Below, one piece after another: positions 24,112-33,736 of a DNA stretch of 64,000 nucleotides. The stretch is from contig NZ_JAPDMV010000016.1 in the NCBI RefSeq assembly GCF_026319305.1, forward strand, positions 1 through 64,000, read 5' to 3'. The notes beneath the pieces were generated by a model that ran no database searches, had not been told where the DNA came from, and saw only the letters and a program-made list of their open reading frames with translations. The stretch comes from Methylophaga sp. OBS4 (lineage in GTDB: Bacteria; Pseudomonadota; Gammaproteobacteria; Nitrosococcales; Methylophagaceae). A program made the position numbers and the translations under genes. How positions within the stretch are numbered: position 1 is the stretch's first letter; every line of letters begins with the position of its first letter.

Positions 24112-24921
24112 TCAGTTTATGATGCCGATTTCCACCCGGCGGTTCATAGCCCGCTCTGCATCGGTGTTATTAGCTACCAGTGGTTGGGTGTCGGCATAAC
24201 CTTCAATTCTGAACTGTTCCGGCCGCAGTGCCGGGTGATCCAGTAAAGCATGTACAACCGAGGTGGCCCGGGCCGCAGACAGTTCCCAGTTAGATCGATA
24301 TTGTGCCGAATGCAGCGGGACATTATCCGTGTGGCCAGCTACTACAAACTCGGCATCGATATCTGACAGCGCTTTTGCAATTCGCCTGAGCACCGGTGAA
24401 AAAGCTGATTTCAGTGTAGCCCGCGCAGAGGGAAATGAAGCCTGTTCATTGATACGTATCAGCACTCGGCCTGACAGGCTCTCAAGGCTGAGTAAGCCTT
24501 CACTTATTTCTGCTGACAAGGCTTGTTGCAACTGGTTTTGCAGTGTTTTCAGTTTTGCTGCCTGATAAAAAGCAGCATCGTCCACTTTCAGTGCCTGTTT
24601 GTCATCTACAGTAGTTTGCCGGACTTCTGCCCACGGTGTCGACGCAGGCTTTGCAGCCGAAAATGTCTGCTTGATGACACTGGTGCCTTTGAGGATGTCA
24701 TCAACAGACTCGGGGCGTTGAACGCCAAAAGCATTGTCCATGGAACGCACTACCATTTTGTATTTGAGCGCGTCGATTTCTGCCATTGTTACCAGCATCA
24801 CAAAAAAACATAACAGTAACGTCATCAAATCGGCAAAAGTCGCCACATAACGGGGTATGCCGGAATCCTGACTTTTCTCTCGTCTGTTATTTTGATCTGA
24901 ATCAGTATCGTGTTCGCTCAT
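24112..24921 (-). CDS. MotB-like stator protein (orphan)
   Basis: 269 residues. A charged N-terminus leads into one membrane span with the proton-channel Asp31 in TFADLMTLLLCFFVML, as in MotB/PomB. A plug/linker region follows, then a C-terminal OmpA peptidoglycan-binding domain (about 160-269) with VVAGHTDNVPL and final MNRRVEIGI. MotB works with MotA, but no motA is adjacent and no flagellar gene is in the window. Its partner may be elsewhere, or it may serve a non-flagellar TolR/MotB-type machine. It is divergent from a diguanylate cyclase. Confidence 0.85.
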   Translation of the reverse strand: MSEHDTDSDQNNRREKSQDSGIPRYVATFADLMTLLLCFFVMLVTMAEIDALKYKMVVRSMDNAFGVQRPESVDDILKGTSVIKQTFSAAKPASTPWAEVRQTTVDDKQALKVDDAAFYQAAKLKTLQNQLQQALSAEISEGLLSLESLSGRVLIRINEQASFPSARATLKSAFSPVLRRIAKALSDIDAEFVVAGHTDNVPLHSAQYRSNWELSAARATSVVHALLDHPALRPEQFRIEGYADTQPLVANNTDAERAMNRRVEIGIIN

Positions 24922-25104
24922 CGGGCTTTGTCTGCAAGGAGTATAAGCAGGCTATGCAGTCATTTTTTGTTTGTCAAAAAGTTCATTTTTACAGATTAGA
25001 TTTTTGTGAACTGGCTCACATAACAATCAAGGTTGTTCACGTTCGTTAAAAACAGGCAGAAAACAAAACGGGCTGTGCTATGCTGAGCCAAAAAAGGGGG
25101 GAGT

Positions 25105-26319
25105 ATGCTGGAGTTCCTTGATGCTAAAACGATTTTTGTGCTGACAGCGCTGTTCTCCGCCTTGATCACCGTTGTGTTTTTTTCTATTCATCGTGGCGTA
25201 TACGGTGTTGTCAATGGTGTACTCTCATTTGCCTGGGGATACGGCTTTTTTTCCTTGTTTGCGCTGTTATTGTTTATGCGGGGACTCATTCATCCCCTAC
25301 TAAGTGTAGTACTCGCGGATACGGCTTTGATTCTGGCTTTATTGATGATGGCCGACGGTATCTGCCGAATAAAGAACTACCCGATCCATACCCTTTTTTA
25401 CCGCTGGTATTTGACGTTGTGTTTGCTGATATTCAGCTGGTTTACGTTTATCGATCCAAGTTTTACCGTCAGGGTGCTGGTGGTTATTTTATGTGTCGTG
25501 GTTATCTTCAGCTGGATACTGCTAATGCTGGTACGGCAGTCGTTAAATAGCTGGCGTCTCGGTGAATGGATTTTGTCAGTTGCCTTGCTGGTTTCGATTG
25601 TGGCGGGGGTGCTTTGGGCAATGTTCATGCTTACCGGGCTGGATGATACTACTGCGTTGTCTATTCTTGCCTATCAAGGGACTCAGGCGCACTATTTGAC
25701 CATTAACCTGCTGGCAACAGTATTTATTGCGTTGGGACTCATTGTCATTACCCAGGATGATTTGCGCCGGGATCTGGAAAGATTGGCGTCTTATGATGCT
25801 TTAACCGGGGTGTTGACGCGGAGGGTGATTCTGAATCTGCTGGATAAAGCCATGGCCACAGTTGCACGCTATGGTCAGCCCATGGCATTGATGATTCTGG
25901 ATTTGGATCATTTTAAACATATTAACGACAATTTCGGCCATCGGGTGGGGGATGCCGTACTGGTGCAGGTTATGAAGGCGATTGAGGGAGCTTTGCGTAA
26001 AGATACCTTCATTGGCCGTTATGGCGGCGAAGAGTTTCTGGTGATCATGCCGGATACCAATCAAGCACAGCTGAGAGAAGTCAGCGAGCGTATTCGCCGG
26101 GTAACAGCAGAAACCCGAATCAGACACCAGGATCAGACAATACACTGTACCATCAGTATCGGTGGCCTCATTATTGACGCTGATAATGTTCACTTACTTT
26201 ATGATCCGGTCACATATGCTGATCGGGCGCTGTATCAGGCGAAAGTTCAGGGGCGGAATCAAGTGGTCATTGCTGATGCAGAGTACCTGTCTACTGCTGT
26301 CCTGTCTGAGCCGACATAA
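25105..26319 (+). CDS. Membrane diguanylate cyclase (GGDEF)
   Basis: 404 residues. Seven or so hydrophobic segments fill residues 8-215 and form a membrane sensor region. A GGDEF domain follows (about 228-395) with LTGVLTRR, DLDHFKHINDNFGH and active-site GGEEF at 307-311. No RxxD inhibition site stands five residues before it, so product inhibition may be absent. It should make c-di-GMP from two GTP. GGGGGAG precedes the ATG. The next gene encodes another c-di-GMP protein. Confidence 0.93.
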   Translation: MLEFLDAKTIFVLTALFSALITVVFFSIHRGVYGVVNGVLSFAWGYGFFSLFALLLFMRGLIHPLLSVVLADTALILALLMMADGICRIKNYPIHTLFYRWYLTLCLLIFSWFTFIDPSFTVRVLVVILCVVVIFSWILLMLVRQSLNSWRLGEWILSVALLVSIVAGVLWAMFMLTGLDDTTALSILAYQGTQAHYLTINLLATVFIALGLIVITQDDLRRDLERLASYDALTGVLTRRVILNLLDKAMATVARYGQPMALMILDLDHFKHINDNFGHRVGDAVLVQVMKAIEGALRKDTFIGRYGGEEFLVIMPDTNQAQLREVSERIRRVTAETRIRHQDQTIHCTISIGGLIIDADNVHLLYDPVTYADRALYQAKVQGRNQVVIADAEYLSTAVLSEPT

Positions 26320-26384
26320 GTGCTGTGATGGCGGGTATAATACGAGGCCATACGCAGAAGGGCTATCAATGAACTGCGATCAAC

Positions 26385-29300
26385 ATGGCCCAAACGCCTT
26401 CGATTAGTACCGACTGTCAGGATATGCACTCCAACATCTCTACCAAACTTGCCTTTTACAGTATCCTGACCGTTCTGACGTTACTGCTGTTTATTGCCGC
26501 GGCCTATGTCAACTACAGTATGGTGCAGCGGCACCAAAACCAAGTTTACAACGATACGCAGAAACACCTCAGCCTTTATCACCACCGGCTTTTCACTAAT
26601 TTGCAGAGCCATATGCAAATAGTCCGAGGATTACCCGGTCTGTTTGCAGTGAACCCCGACTTGACACAGGAACAATTCACCCGCGCGGTCAAACACTTGG
26701 TTAACAGCGAATCGGAAATTCGGAATATTGCTGCTGCGCCCGGCATGGTCATTCGTTATATGTACCCCGTTGCCGGCAATGAAAAAGCGATAGGACTGGA
26801 TTATCGACAAACCCCTTTGCAGTTTGAAGCCGCCGATCGTGCCAGACGCACCCGTGAGCTGGTGCTGGCAGGGCCTTTGGAGCTGAAGCAGGGAGGTGTT
26901 GGTTTAATCAGCCGTATTCCCGTTTTCCTGCAAAATGAAACGGGGAAAGAATACTTCTGGGGGCTGATTTCTGCGGTGATTGATGTCAACCGGTTTTTCG
27001 AGAAAAGCGGTCTGCTGGTCGACGATATGCCAATTAAGATTGCCATACGGGGTGCTGACAGCCTTGGCAGGCAAGGTGCCGTTTTCTTCGGTGACGCAGC
27101 GTTGTTCGAAAATCCACGACTGGCGCAGACACTCAAATTACCCGAAGGAGAATGGCTGTTGACCGCCGCACCGCTGGGTGGTTGGTCGCAGTTACCTGAG
27201 AATATCTGGCAAAAACGTATTCTGGTTTATGGTACGGCCATGGCTTTATTTCTGCTGCTGGCGATGTTTGTTCGTTTTATTTTTGCGGCGTCGCTTGCTA
27301 ACCATAAATTCCGCAACCTGATTGAGAGTTCCCCCGTTCCTTATGTGCTGTTGGATGGTAAAAAACAGATCAGTTTTATAAACCGTGCTTTTACTGAAAC
27401 CTATGGCTATCGCCTTGATCAAATCCGGGCGATGAAAAGCTGGTGGGATGTGACTGCGGCACCGCTGCGTTACCAGGAAGAATTCAAGGCCTATTTAAGA
27501 CGGTTCAGCCGTCAGGCGAATAGCAGTAATAAGCCATCGATGCCGATGGAGGTTGAGTTACACACCAAGCAGGGGCAACGCAAAGTGGCGCTGCTGAGCA
27601 CTTCAGTTATGCAAGACACCTTTGAAGATGAAATGCTGCTGGTGATCTATGACATCACTGCGCGTAAGGAAGCTGAAGAACAGTTACGTTTCTCATCGAG
27701 GGTATTCAATCAGGCACAGGAAGGCATCATTATTACCGATACCAGCGGTGCTATCACCGATGTGAACCCGGCGTTTTGTGATATTACCGGCTACAGCCGG
27801 GAGGAAGTGATAGGTCAGGGACCTGAAATCCTCAATTCCGGCAAACACTCTCCGGAGTTCTTCAGCAAAATGTGGCAGTCGATCATCGAACACGGCTACT
27901 GGCAGGGAGAAGTCTGGAACCGGCGTAAAAATGGTGAGTTGTATGCTGAATTATTGACGATATCAGCATTGAGTGATGATGATGGCCTCTGCCGTCATTT
28001 TGTCGGACTGTTTTCAGATATTACTCAAACCAAACAACAGCAGGAAACACTGGAATTGATGGCACATTATGATGTGCTGACCAAACTGCCTAACCGGGTA
28101 CTGTTTGCAGATCGTTTTTCCCAGGCGGTGGCACATAGCAAACGGACGGAAACCTTGTTGGCCGTGTGTTTTCTGGATTTGGATAATTTCAAGCCGGTCA
28201 ATGACACTTATGGGCATGAAGTAGGGGATCAGCTGTTGATTGAGGTGGCACAGCGATTGAAAGCCAATGTCCGTGATGAAGATACCATCTCGCGTTTCGG
28301 CGGTGATGAATTTGCCATTCTGTTTCGCGATGTCGGGTCGCAATCAGAGTGTGAGTTTATGCTGCAGCGTATCCATGAATCACTGGCCCGACCATACAGT
28401 GTTAACGATCTCAATGTCGAAATAAGCGCTTCCAGTGGTGTGACTTTCTATCCGACGGATAACGCAGATCTGGATACTTTATTGCGCCATGCCGATCAAA
28501 CCATGTATCAGGCCAAGTTGTCCGGTCGCAATACCTACAAACTGTTTAATCCGGCGCACAATCGCCAGACCATGGAAAAACAGCAATGGTTGCAACAGAT
28601 TCGACAAGGCCTGGAACAAGGGCAATTCCGGCTGTTTTACCAGCCTAAAGTCAATATGAGAACCGGCCAGGTATTTGGTATGGAAGCGCTTATCCGTTGG
28701 CAACATCCGGACAACGGCCTGCTCTCACCCGTGCAGTTTCTGCCATTGGTGGAAGGCTCGGATCTGGAAATTGATATAGGCAACTGGGTTATTCATACAG
28801 CCCTATCTCAACTGCAGAGCTGGCATGATGACGGTCATATATTGGAAGTGAGTGTTAACGTAGCATCCTCACATCTACAGTCGGCGGACTTTATTGACGA
28901 TGTGGAGGCCGCACTGGCCGCCCATCCGGGTTTGGACTCCCGCTACCTGCAACTGGAAATTGTTGAAACCAGTGCACTGGGAGATATTGGTGCGATTACC
29001 AAGGCCATCAAACTGTGCCGTGAAGTGCTGGGGGTTTCCGTTGCTCTGGATGATTTCGGTACCGGTTATTCGTCCCTGACGCATTTACGTCATCTGACAG
29101 CCAGTACTATTAAAATCGATCAGAGTTTTGTCCGCGATATGCTTGATGACCCTCAGGATTACACTATTGTTGACGGGGTCAGCGGTCTGGCTGATGCGTT
29201 CAACCGGCAAGTGATTGCGGAAGGTGTTGAGACTAATGAACATGGTCTGATGCTGTTAATGATCGGCTGTGATCTGGCACAAGGCTTTGGCATAGCCAAA

Positions 29301-29783
29301 CCGATGCCGGCAGAGGATGTGCCTGGCTGGCTGGAGGCATATCAGCCGAACCGGTACTGGATGACATGTGCAGCCCAACCGCTTTCTTTACGTCAACGTG
29401 CTCTGAAATTGTTCAGCCTGATATCAAACCGCTGGTATCAGAGCTTTATTAGCAGTATTCAGCAGCAGCCGGAAACAGTTGAACACTGGCCGATCATGGC
29501 GCCCAGGAAATGCCACTGCGGCAGCTGGATACAACGGGTTCGGTCACAGGGATGGTTCGATGTCTTGTGGCTGGACAAACTTGAAGCAAGTCATGATCGC
29601 TGGCATGCATTGGCTTATGAGTTACGCGAGACCTTCCTGGCCGGCAATGATGAAGCCGCCCGCGAAGCACTAGCCGAGCTGGAGCGATTGTTTGACGATA
29701 TGCAAAGACTGGTGGAAGCGGCGATGCAACCGGCAACAAACCTTGCAAAACGTAGCCTTCAGCCGGATAATCAAACCCAGTAA
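26385..29783 (+). CDS. CHASE-PAS-PAS-GGDEF-EAL protein with C-terminal zinc-binding-like domain
   Basis: 1132 residues. A membrane span (about 22-45) and periplasmic CHASE domain precede a second span (about 283-305). Two PAS domains, a GGDEF domain with intact GGDEF and RxxD site (RDED), and an EAL domain follow. The EAL domain keeps MEALIRW, DDFGTGYSSL, IKID and AEGVET, so both c-di-GMP synthesis and breakdown look possible. The last about 100 residues (KCHCGSWIQ ... SHDRWHALAYEL) resemble a CZB zinc-binding domain. The ATG at 26385 lacks a good ribosome site; 26424 is an alternative. The HDOD gene follows after 19 bp. Confidence 0.92.
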   Translation: MAQTPSISTDCQDMHSNISTKLAFYSILTVLTLLLFIAAAYVNYSMVQRHQNQVYNDTQKHLSLYHHRLFTNLQSHMQIVRGLPGLFAVNPDLTQEQFTRAVKHLVNSESEIRNIAAAPGMVIRYMYPVAGNEKAIGLDYRQTPLQFEAADRARRTRELVLAGPLELKQGGVGLISRIPVFLQNETGKEYFWGLISAVIDVNRFFEKSGLLVDDMPIKIAIRGADSLGRQGAVFFGDAALFENPRLAQTLKLPEGEWLLTAAPLGGWSQLPENIWQKRILVYGTAMALFLLLAMFVRFIFAASLANHKFRNLIESSPVPYVLLDGKKQISFINRAFTETYGYRLDQIRAMKSWWDVTAAPLRYQEEFKAYLRRFSRQANSSNKPSMPMEVELHTKQGQRKVALLSTSVMQDTFEDEMLLVIYDITARKEAEEQLRFSSRVFNQAQEGIIITDTSGAITDVNPAFCDITGYSREEVIGQGPEILNSGKHSPEFFSKMWQSIIEHGYWQGEVWNRRKNGELYAELLTISALSDDDGLCRHFVGLFSDITQTKQQQETLELMAHYDVLTKLPNRVLFADRFSQAVAHSKRTETLLAVCFLDLDNFKPVNDTYGHEVGDQLLIEVAQRLKANVRDEDTISRFGGDEFAILFRDVGSQSECEFMLQRIHESLARPYSVNDLNVEISASSGVTFYPTDNADLDTLLRHADQTMYQAKLSGRNTYKLFNPAHNRQTMEKQQWLQQIRQGLEQGQFRLFYQPKVNMRTGQVFGMEALIRWQHPDNGLLSPVQFLPLVEGSDLEIDIGNWVIHTALSQLQSWHDDGHILEVSVNVASSHLQSADFIDDVEAALAAHPGLDSRYLQLEIVETSALGDIGAITKAIKLCREVLGVSVALDDFGTGYSSLTHLRHLTASTIKIDQSFVRDMLDDPQDYTIVDGVSGLADAFNRQVIAEGVETNEHGLMLLMIGCDLAQGFGIAKPMPAEDVPGWLEAYQPNRYWMTCAAQPLSLRQRALKLFSLISNRWYQSFISSIQQQPETVEHWPIMAPRKCHCGSWIQRVRSQGWFDVLWLDKLEASHDRWHALAYELRETFLAGNDEAAREALAELERLFDDMQRLVEAAMQPATNLAKRSLQPDNQTQ

Positions 29784-29802
29784 AAAGCGAGGTAATGGAC
29801 TG

Positions 29803-30669
29803 ATGTTAGCGAACATGGAAGCTGGCGCACAGCAAATTATTCAAGAATTTCGTATTCCCCCCAAACCCGCTATTTTGATTGCTTTGCAACAGGAACTCGC
29901 CAAAGATGACGCGGATCCGGTGGATTTTGCTGATGTCATTGCCCGCGATGTCGCGTTGTCAGCAGTCGTTCTGAAAACGGTGAATTCGCCGCTGTTCGGG
30001 CTCAGCCGTGAGTTGTCCGATATCCGCCAGGCTGTGATTTTACTGGGTGGCGACAAGCTTAAGCATGTGGTGACTTTTTTCACTTTGCGCCAGTCTCTGA
30101 GCGGCCGGGCCGCGATCTCTCTGGAAAAATTCTGGGACAACGCAATGGAAGTTGCAAACATATCAGGAATCGTAGCCAGGCATCTTGCGTCCCAAATTAC
30201 CTGTCAGGCTGACATGCTCTATGCGTTTGGGTTATTCAGGGATTGTGGTATTCCACTGATGGCGATGAAGTATGCGGATTACAAAACGGTGCTGTTTGAG
30301 GCCAATCATGCGCCTCATCATGTGTTTACTGACATTGAAGACGACCATTATCAAACCAATCATGCTGTGGTGGGGTATTTTGTGGCCTCATCCTGGAACC
30401 TGCCGAAATCTCTTTGTGAATTGGTTTTGAGGCATCACGATCCCGAATTTATGCAAGATACCCAAGTGAGTCACAGCCAGAAGGATTTGTATGCGCTGAT
30501 TAAAATTGCATCTGATGTCCTGACTCAATACAAATACGGCAAACTTGACTCTGAATGGCCTATGGTTGAGGACTCGGTGCTGGCCCATTTTCAGCTCAGC
30601 GAACTGGATCATTGTGATCTGCTGGCAGATATCAAGGACGAATACGACTCTCAATTTGGCGCGCTCTGA
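29803..30669 (+). CDS. HDOD-domain signalling protein
   Basis: 288 residues from the ATG at 29803, with GAGGT 9 nt upstream; a longer frame overlapping the previous gene is not needed. The HDOD domain fills most of the protein: IPPKPAILIAL, IARDVALSAVVLKTVNSPLFGL, IRQAVILLGGDKLKHVV, then a degenerate HD site (ANHAPHHVF, LVLRHHDPEF). HDOD proteins are regulatory and often act with c-di-GMP enzymes. It is probably co-transcribed with the gene before. Its last 19 bp overlap the convergent gene's end. Confidence 0.88.
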   Translation: MLANMEAGAQQIIQEFRIPPKPAILIALQQELAKDDADPVDFADVIARDVALSAVVLKTVNSPLFGLSRELSDIRQAVILLGGDKLKHVVTFFTLRQSLSGRAAISLEKFWDNAMEVANISGIVARHLASQITCQADMLYAFGLFRDCGIPLMAMKYADYKTVLFEANHAPHHVFTDIEDDHYQTNHAVVGYFVASSWNLPKSLCELVLRHHDPEFMQDTQVSHSQKDLYALIKIASDVLTQYKYGKLDSEWPMVEDSVLAHFQLSELDHCDLLADIKDEYDSQFGAL

Positions 30670-31079
30670 CAGGCTTTTTGCAGAGCGACACAGACCGTTT
30701 CCACCTCTTTCAGATTGATTTTTGCCTGCGCCACCCGTTTGCTGTCGATAATCATCATCAATCCGCTGATACCGATCAGGCTCGCTACCACGCCGGCAAC
30801 GCCGCCAATCAACCAGGCACAAACAACAGCCAGCAGCATTAAGGTACAAAGTTGAATGATCATAAATTGGGCGGAGAATTTTTCCTTTTTTGCCCGGCTT
30901 AACCGGGTTTGCCAGGCCTGTTTCAGCGTAGCAAGCTGCTGGGCGGTGAGCTTATCATTATCAAGCTCATGGCAGAACTCAACGCCGATAAGTTCATTAT
31001 TGTGATTGCGTGAGACCAGCGACACGGCTTCAGCTGTGGTGAGCCGTTCATTAAAGATGGCTTGTGCTCGATCTACCAT
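30651..31079 (-). CDS. Unknown protein with central membrane hairpin
   Basis: 142 residues. A soluble N-terminal part (about 1-65, with a basic LSRAKKEKF) precedes two hydrophobic segments at about 70-110 with a Gly-rich turn. A soluble tail follows (KRVAQAKINLKEVETVCVAL). AGGGAG lies 6 nt before the ATG. It overlaps the end of the HDOD gene, tail to tail. No family is recognised. Confidence 0.7.
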   Translation of the reverse strand: MVDRAQAIFNERLTTAEAVSLVSRNHNNELIGVEFCHELDNDKLTAQQLATLKQAWQTRLSRAKKEKFSAQFMIIQLCTLMLLAVVCAWLIGGVAGVVASLIGISGLMMIIDSKRVAQAKINLKEVETVCVALQKACQSAPN

Positions 31080-31239
31080 GTAACGCTCCCTGAACAGGTA
31101 GTATGAGGCCTTTATTTTTACAGGTTTTGAGGGCCGTCATAAGGGTGGCTTTTCCTGACTTGGCAGGGCATAACAGGAAACTAAATTTGTAGCTGAATAG
31201 TCCATAAAGTTAGTTAATTTGCTGGCTTTTGGAGGCAAT

Positions 31240-31782
31240 ATGAGAATTCTCCTACCCATGGTTTTGCTGATGCTGACCGCCGCCTGCAGCACCGTGCCCG
31301 AGTCGATTAAAAATGCCCCTGAGCCTGATATACAGCTTACTCAGGTATTCAACCAGGCGAGTAACTATCAAGGTGGAAAAGTACGTTGGGGCGGACAAGT
31401 GGTTAAGGTTGAAAATGACGATGAGGGCGCCATTATTCACATTGCCCAGTTCCCGCTTAACAGTTATGGCAGACCGATCACAGATAAAGACAGTGCCGGC
31501 AGATTTCTGGCCCGCAGCCAGGTTTTTGTTGACCCGTATATTTACAAACGCGGTACGCTGGTGACCGTGGCGGGACATGTTTCATCTGAGAGAACCGTGA
31601 CAATCGACAAAAAACAGCTCAATCTGCCGCTAGTTAGTATCACGGAAATTTATCGTTGGACGGTGGCGCAATACCGTGATCCCTATTACGGCTACGGGCA
31701 CCCGTATTATTATGATTCCTTCGGTTACGGGAGGTATTATTATCCGTACCGGCATTATCACCACGGCTACTACTGGTGGTAA
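31240..31782 (+). CDS. Slp-family outer-membrane lipoprotein
   Basis: 180 residues from the ATG at 31240, which has GGAGG 4 nt upstream. The signal peptide ends in a lipobox, LTAAC (Cys16). The core (GGKVRWGGQVVKVEN, TLVTVAGHVSSERT, LPLVSITEIYRW) matches Slp lipoproteins, which are linked to starvation and stationary phase. The C-terminal 30 residues are extremely Tyr- and His-rich (DPYYGYGHPYYYDS and so on), a low-complexity tail longer than in enterobacterial Slp. Confidence 0.85.
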   Translation: MRILLPMVLLMLTAACSTVPESIKNAPEPDIQLTQVFNQASNYQGGKVRWGGQVVKVENDDEGAIIHIAQFPLNSYGRPITDKDSAGRFLARSQVFVDPYIYKRGTLVTVAGHVSSERTVTIDKKQLNLPLVSITEIYRWTVAQYRDPYYGYGHPYYYDSFGYGRYYYPYRHYHHGYYWW

Positions 31783-31972
31783 AGCCTGAAGCAGCTGATT
31801 TCGATCAAGATCCCGGAGAGACCCGGGGGCCAGAATCGTCCATAATGGTATGGTATTGATCGAACCGGACGGTTTTTATAACCTTTAGATTCCGGTATAA
31901 ACAGGCTCCCATCTTGCTGTTGTTTAAGCGGCAAATAAACACGGCTGCCAAAACAGGGGAATACTGATAACC

Positions 31973-32605
31973 ATGCCAACAGAATTCCAATGTGAATTGA
32001 TTTCCTGGGCCCGGATCGTCGATCTGGTCACCAAACTCGCCGTTCAAATCCGTCATCAGGGTTTTCAGCCCGATATTATCATTGCTATCGGTCGTGGCGG
32101 CTATGTGCCTGCACGATTGTTGGCTGATTATCTGGATGTAATGGATCTGACTGACATCAAGATTGTGCATTACCACGCTGCCGATAAATTGCCGTTAACC
32201 ACGGTCAAATTCGGACTCAGTGCCGATGTCAGTAACAGGAAAGTGCTGGTGATCGATGATGTGAGTGATAGCGGTGATACCTTTACGGTTGCCATCGAGC
32301 ATATTCTGCAAAGATCAACGCCGACATGCATCTGTACCGCGGTATTGCATCATAAAACCACATCCCGCTTTGTGCCTGACTTTTATGCGGCGAAACTGGC
32401 CAAATGGCGCTGGCTGATCTATCCCTGGGCCCGAGTCGAAGATATCAGCAGTTTTGTTGCTAAACTGGCACCGTGTCCGGATAATCGGCAGGATGTGGCT
32501 GCATACCTGAAACAGGCTTATGGCATTCAGGTACCGGATAAGCTGCTTAATTATGTATTGCAGCAGCAAGCAGAGGATAATCGGGAGAAAAGCGCAACAG
32601 GCTAA
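31973..32605 (+). CDS. Type I phosphoribosyltransferase
   Basis: 210 residues. The PRPP-binding motif VLVIDDVSDSGDT is clear, and IIIAIGRGGYVPARLLADYL forms the N-terminal Rossmann part. The pattern suits the xanthine-guanine or hypoxanthine phosphoribosyltransferase branch. A C-terminal helical extension (about 165-210) ends the chain. It lies about 80 bp before the aldolase gene on the same strand. Base specificity cannot be set by sequence alone. Confidence 0.88.
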   Translation: MPTEFQCELISWARIVDLVTKLAVQIRHQGFQPDIIIAIGRGGYVPARLLADYLDVMDLTDIKIVHYHAADKLPLTTVKFGLSADVSNRKVLVIDDVSDSGDTFTVAIEHILQRSTPTCICTAVLHHKTTSRFVPDFYAAKLAKWRWLIYPWARVEDISSFVAKLAPCPDNRQDVAAYLKQAYGIQVPDKLLNYVLQQQAEDNREKSATG

Positions 32606-32688
32606 TACGCCTGTGTTTGATAAACAGACGGGGCCGTTAGATCCTAACGGCATCAGAACGATAAAATTCATTTTCCTGGGAGGCCGAC

Positions 32689-33726
32689 ATGGATACAACA
32701 GATATGCTGGAAGCCACCATCAACGATATTGTGCAAAAAGGGCGCGGCATTCTGGCCGCCGATGAAAGCACACCTACCATTACCAAGCGCTTCAATGCGC
32801 TCAATATCGAATCTACCGAGCAAAGCCGTTGTGCCTGGCGCAGTCTGCTGGTCACCACACCAGGTGTGGGCGACTACCTCAGTGGTGTCATCTTCTACGA
32901 GGAGACATTGCAGCAAAAAACGGCCAATGGCTGCACGGTTGGCGAGGCGGCCTGGCGACAGAAAATCGTGCCCGGCATCAAGGCCGACAAAGGCGTAATC
33001 GATTTGGCCTTATCGCCTGGCGATAAGATCACGCAGGGGCTGGACGGACTGGCGGAGCGTTTGCAGTCATATAAAAAACTGGGCGCACGTTTTGCCAAAT
33101 GGCGCGAAGTTTACCCTGTCGGACCATCTACGCCGACCCAGCATGCCATCGAAGCCAAGGCCGAAATGCTGGCGCGTTATGCCGCGGTCTGCCAGTCCGA
33201 AGGGGTGGTGCCGATAGTCGAGCCGGAAGTGCTGATGGATGGCGATCATGATATTGATCGCCATGCCAGGGTGACCGAAGCAGTTTTGCATGCCGTTTTT
33301 CATGCCTTGCATCGCCACCATGTGGTACTGGAGCTGATCATTTTGAAGCCGAACATGGTGCTGCCGGGTAAAGACTGTTTGCAGCAAGCCCCGCCGGATG
33401 AGGTCGCAGCGGCAACCTTGAAAGTACTTAAACATACGGTGCCGGCTGCTGTGCCGACGATTAATTTCCTGTCCGGCGGCCAGGAAGCGGAAGAAGCGAC
33501 GGTCAATCTCAATGAAATCAACCGGCAGGGAGCAGGATTGCCGTGGCACCTGAGTATTTCCTATGGCCGTGCATTGCAGCAGCCCGCCATGCAGATCTGG
33601 CAGGGCAAAGACGAAAATGTGCCTGCCGCCCAGCAGGCACTGTTTAAGCGTGCACAACTTAATCATTTAGCCATGCTGGGCAGATATGAACCGGCAATGG
33701 AGGACGTGTCATGGGCGCATCTATAA
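32689..33726 (+). CDS. Class I fructose-1,6-bisphosphate aldolase
   Basis: 345 residues, the animal/plant-type class I enzyme. Schiff-base Lys220 is in LIILKPNMVLPGK; Lys137 in FAKWREVY, LAADEST near the N-terminus and IVEPEVLMDGDHD are also conserved. It cleaves fructose bisphosphate to glyceraldehyde phosphate and dihydroxyacetone phosphate without a metal. GGGAGG is 5 nt before the ATG. It serves glycolysis, gluconeogenesis and, in methylotrophs, the ribulose monophosphate cycle. It converges on pycB with a 10-bp gap and no visible terminator. Confidence 0.95.
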   Translation: MDTTDMLEATINDIVQKGRGILAADESTPTITKRFNALNIESTEQSRCAWRSLLVTTPGVGDYLSGVIFYEETLQQKTANGCTVGEAAWRQKIVPGIKADKGVIDLALSPGDKITQGLDGLAERLQSYKKLGARFAKWREVYPVGPSTPTQHAIEAKAEMLARYAAVCQSEGVVPIVEPEVLMDGDHDIDRHARVTEAVLHAVFHALHRHHVVLELIILKPNMVLPGKDCLQQAPPDEVAAATLKVLKHTVPAAVPTINFLSGGQEAEEATVNLNEINRQGAGLPWHLSISYGRALQQPAMQIWQGKDENVPAAQQALFKRAQLNHLAMLGRYEPAMEDVSWAHL

Positions 33727-33736
33727 GCCTTTGAAC

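Noticed and set aside
26369-26407. 12-codon frame with AAGGG upstream, overlapping the CHASE-GGDEF-EAL start
   Set aside because: It might be a leader peptide, but one short frame gives too little to call.
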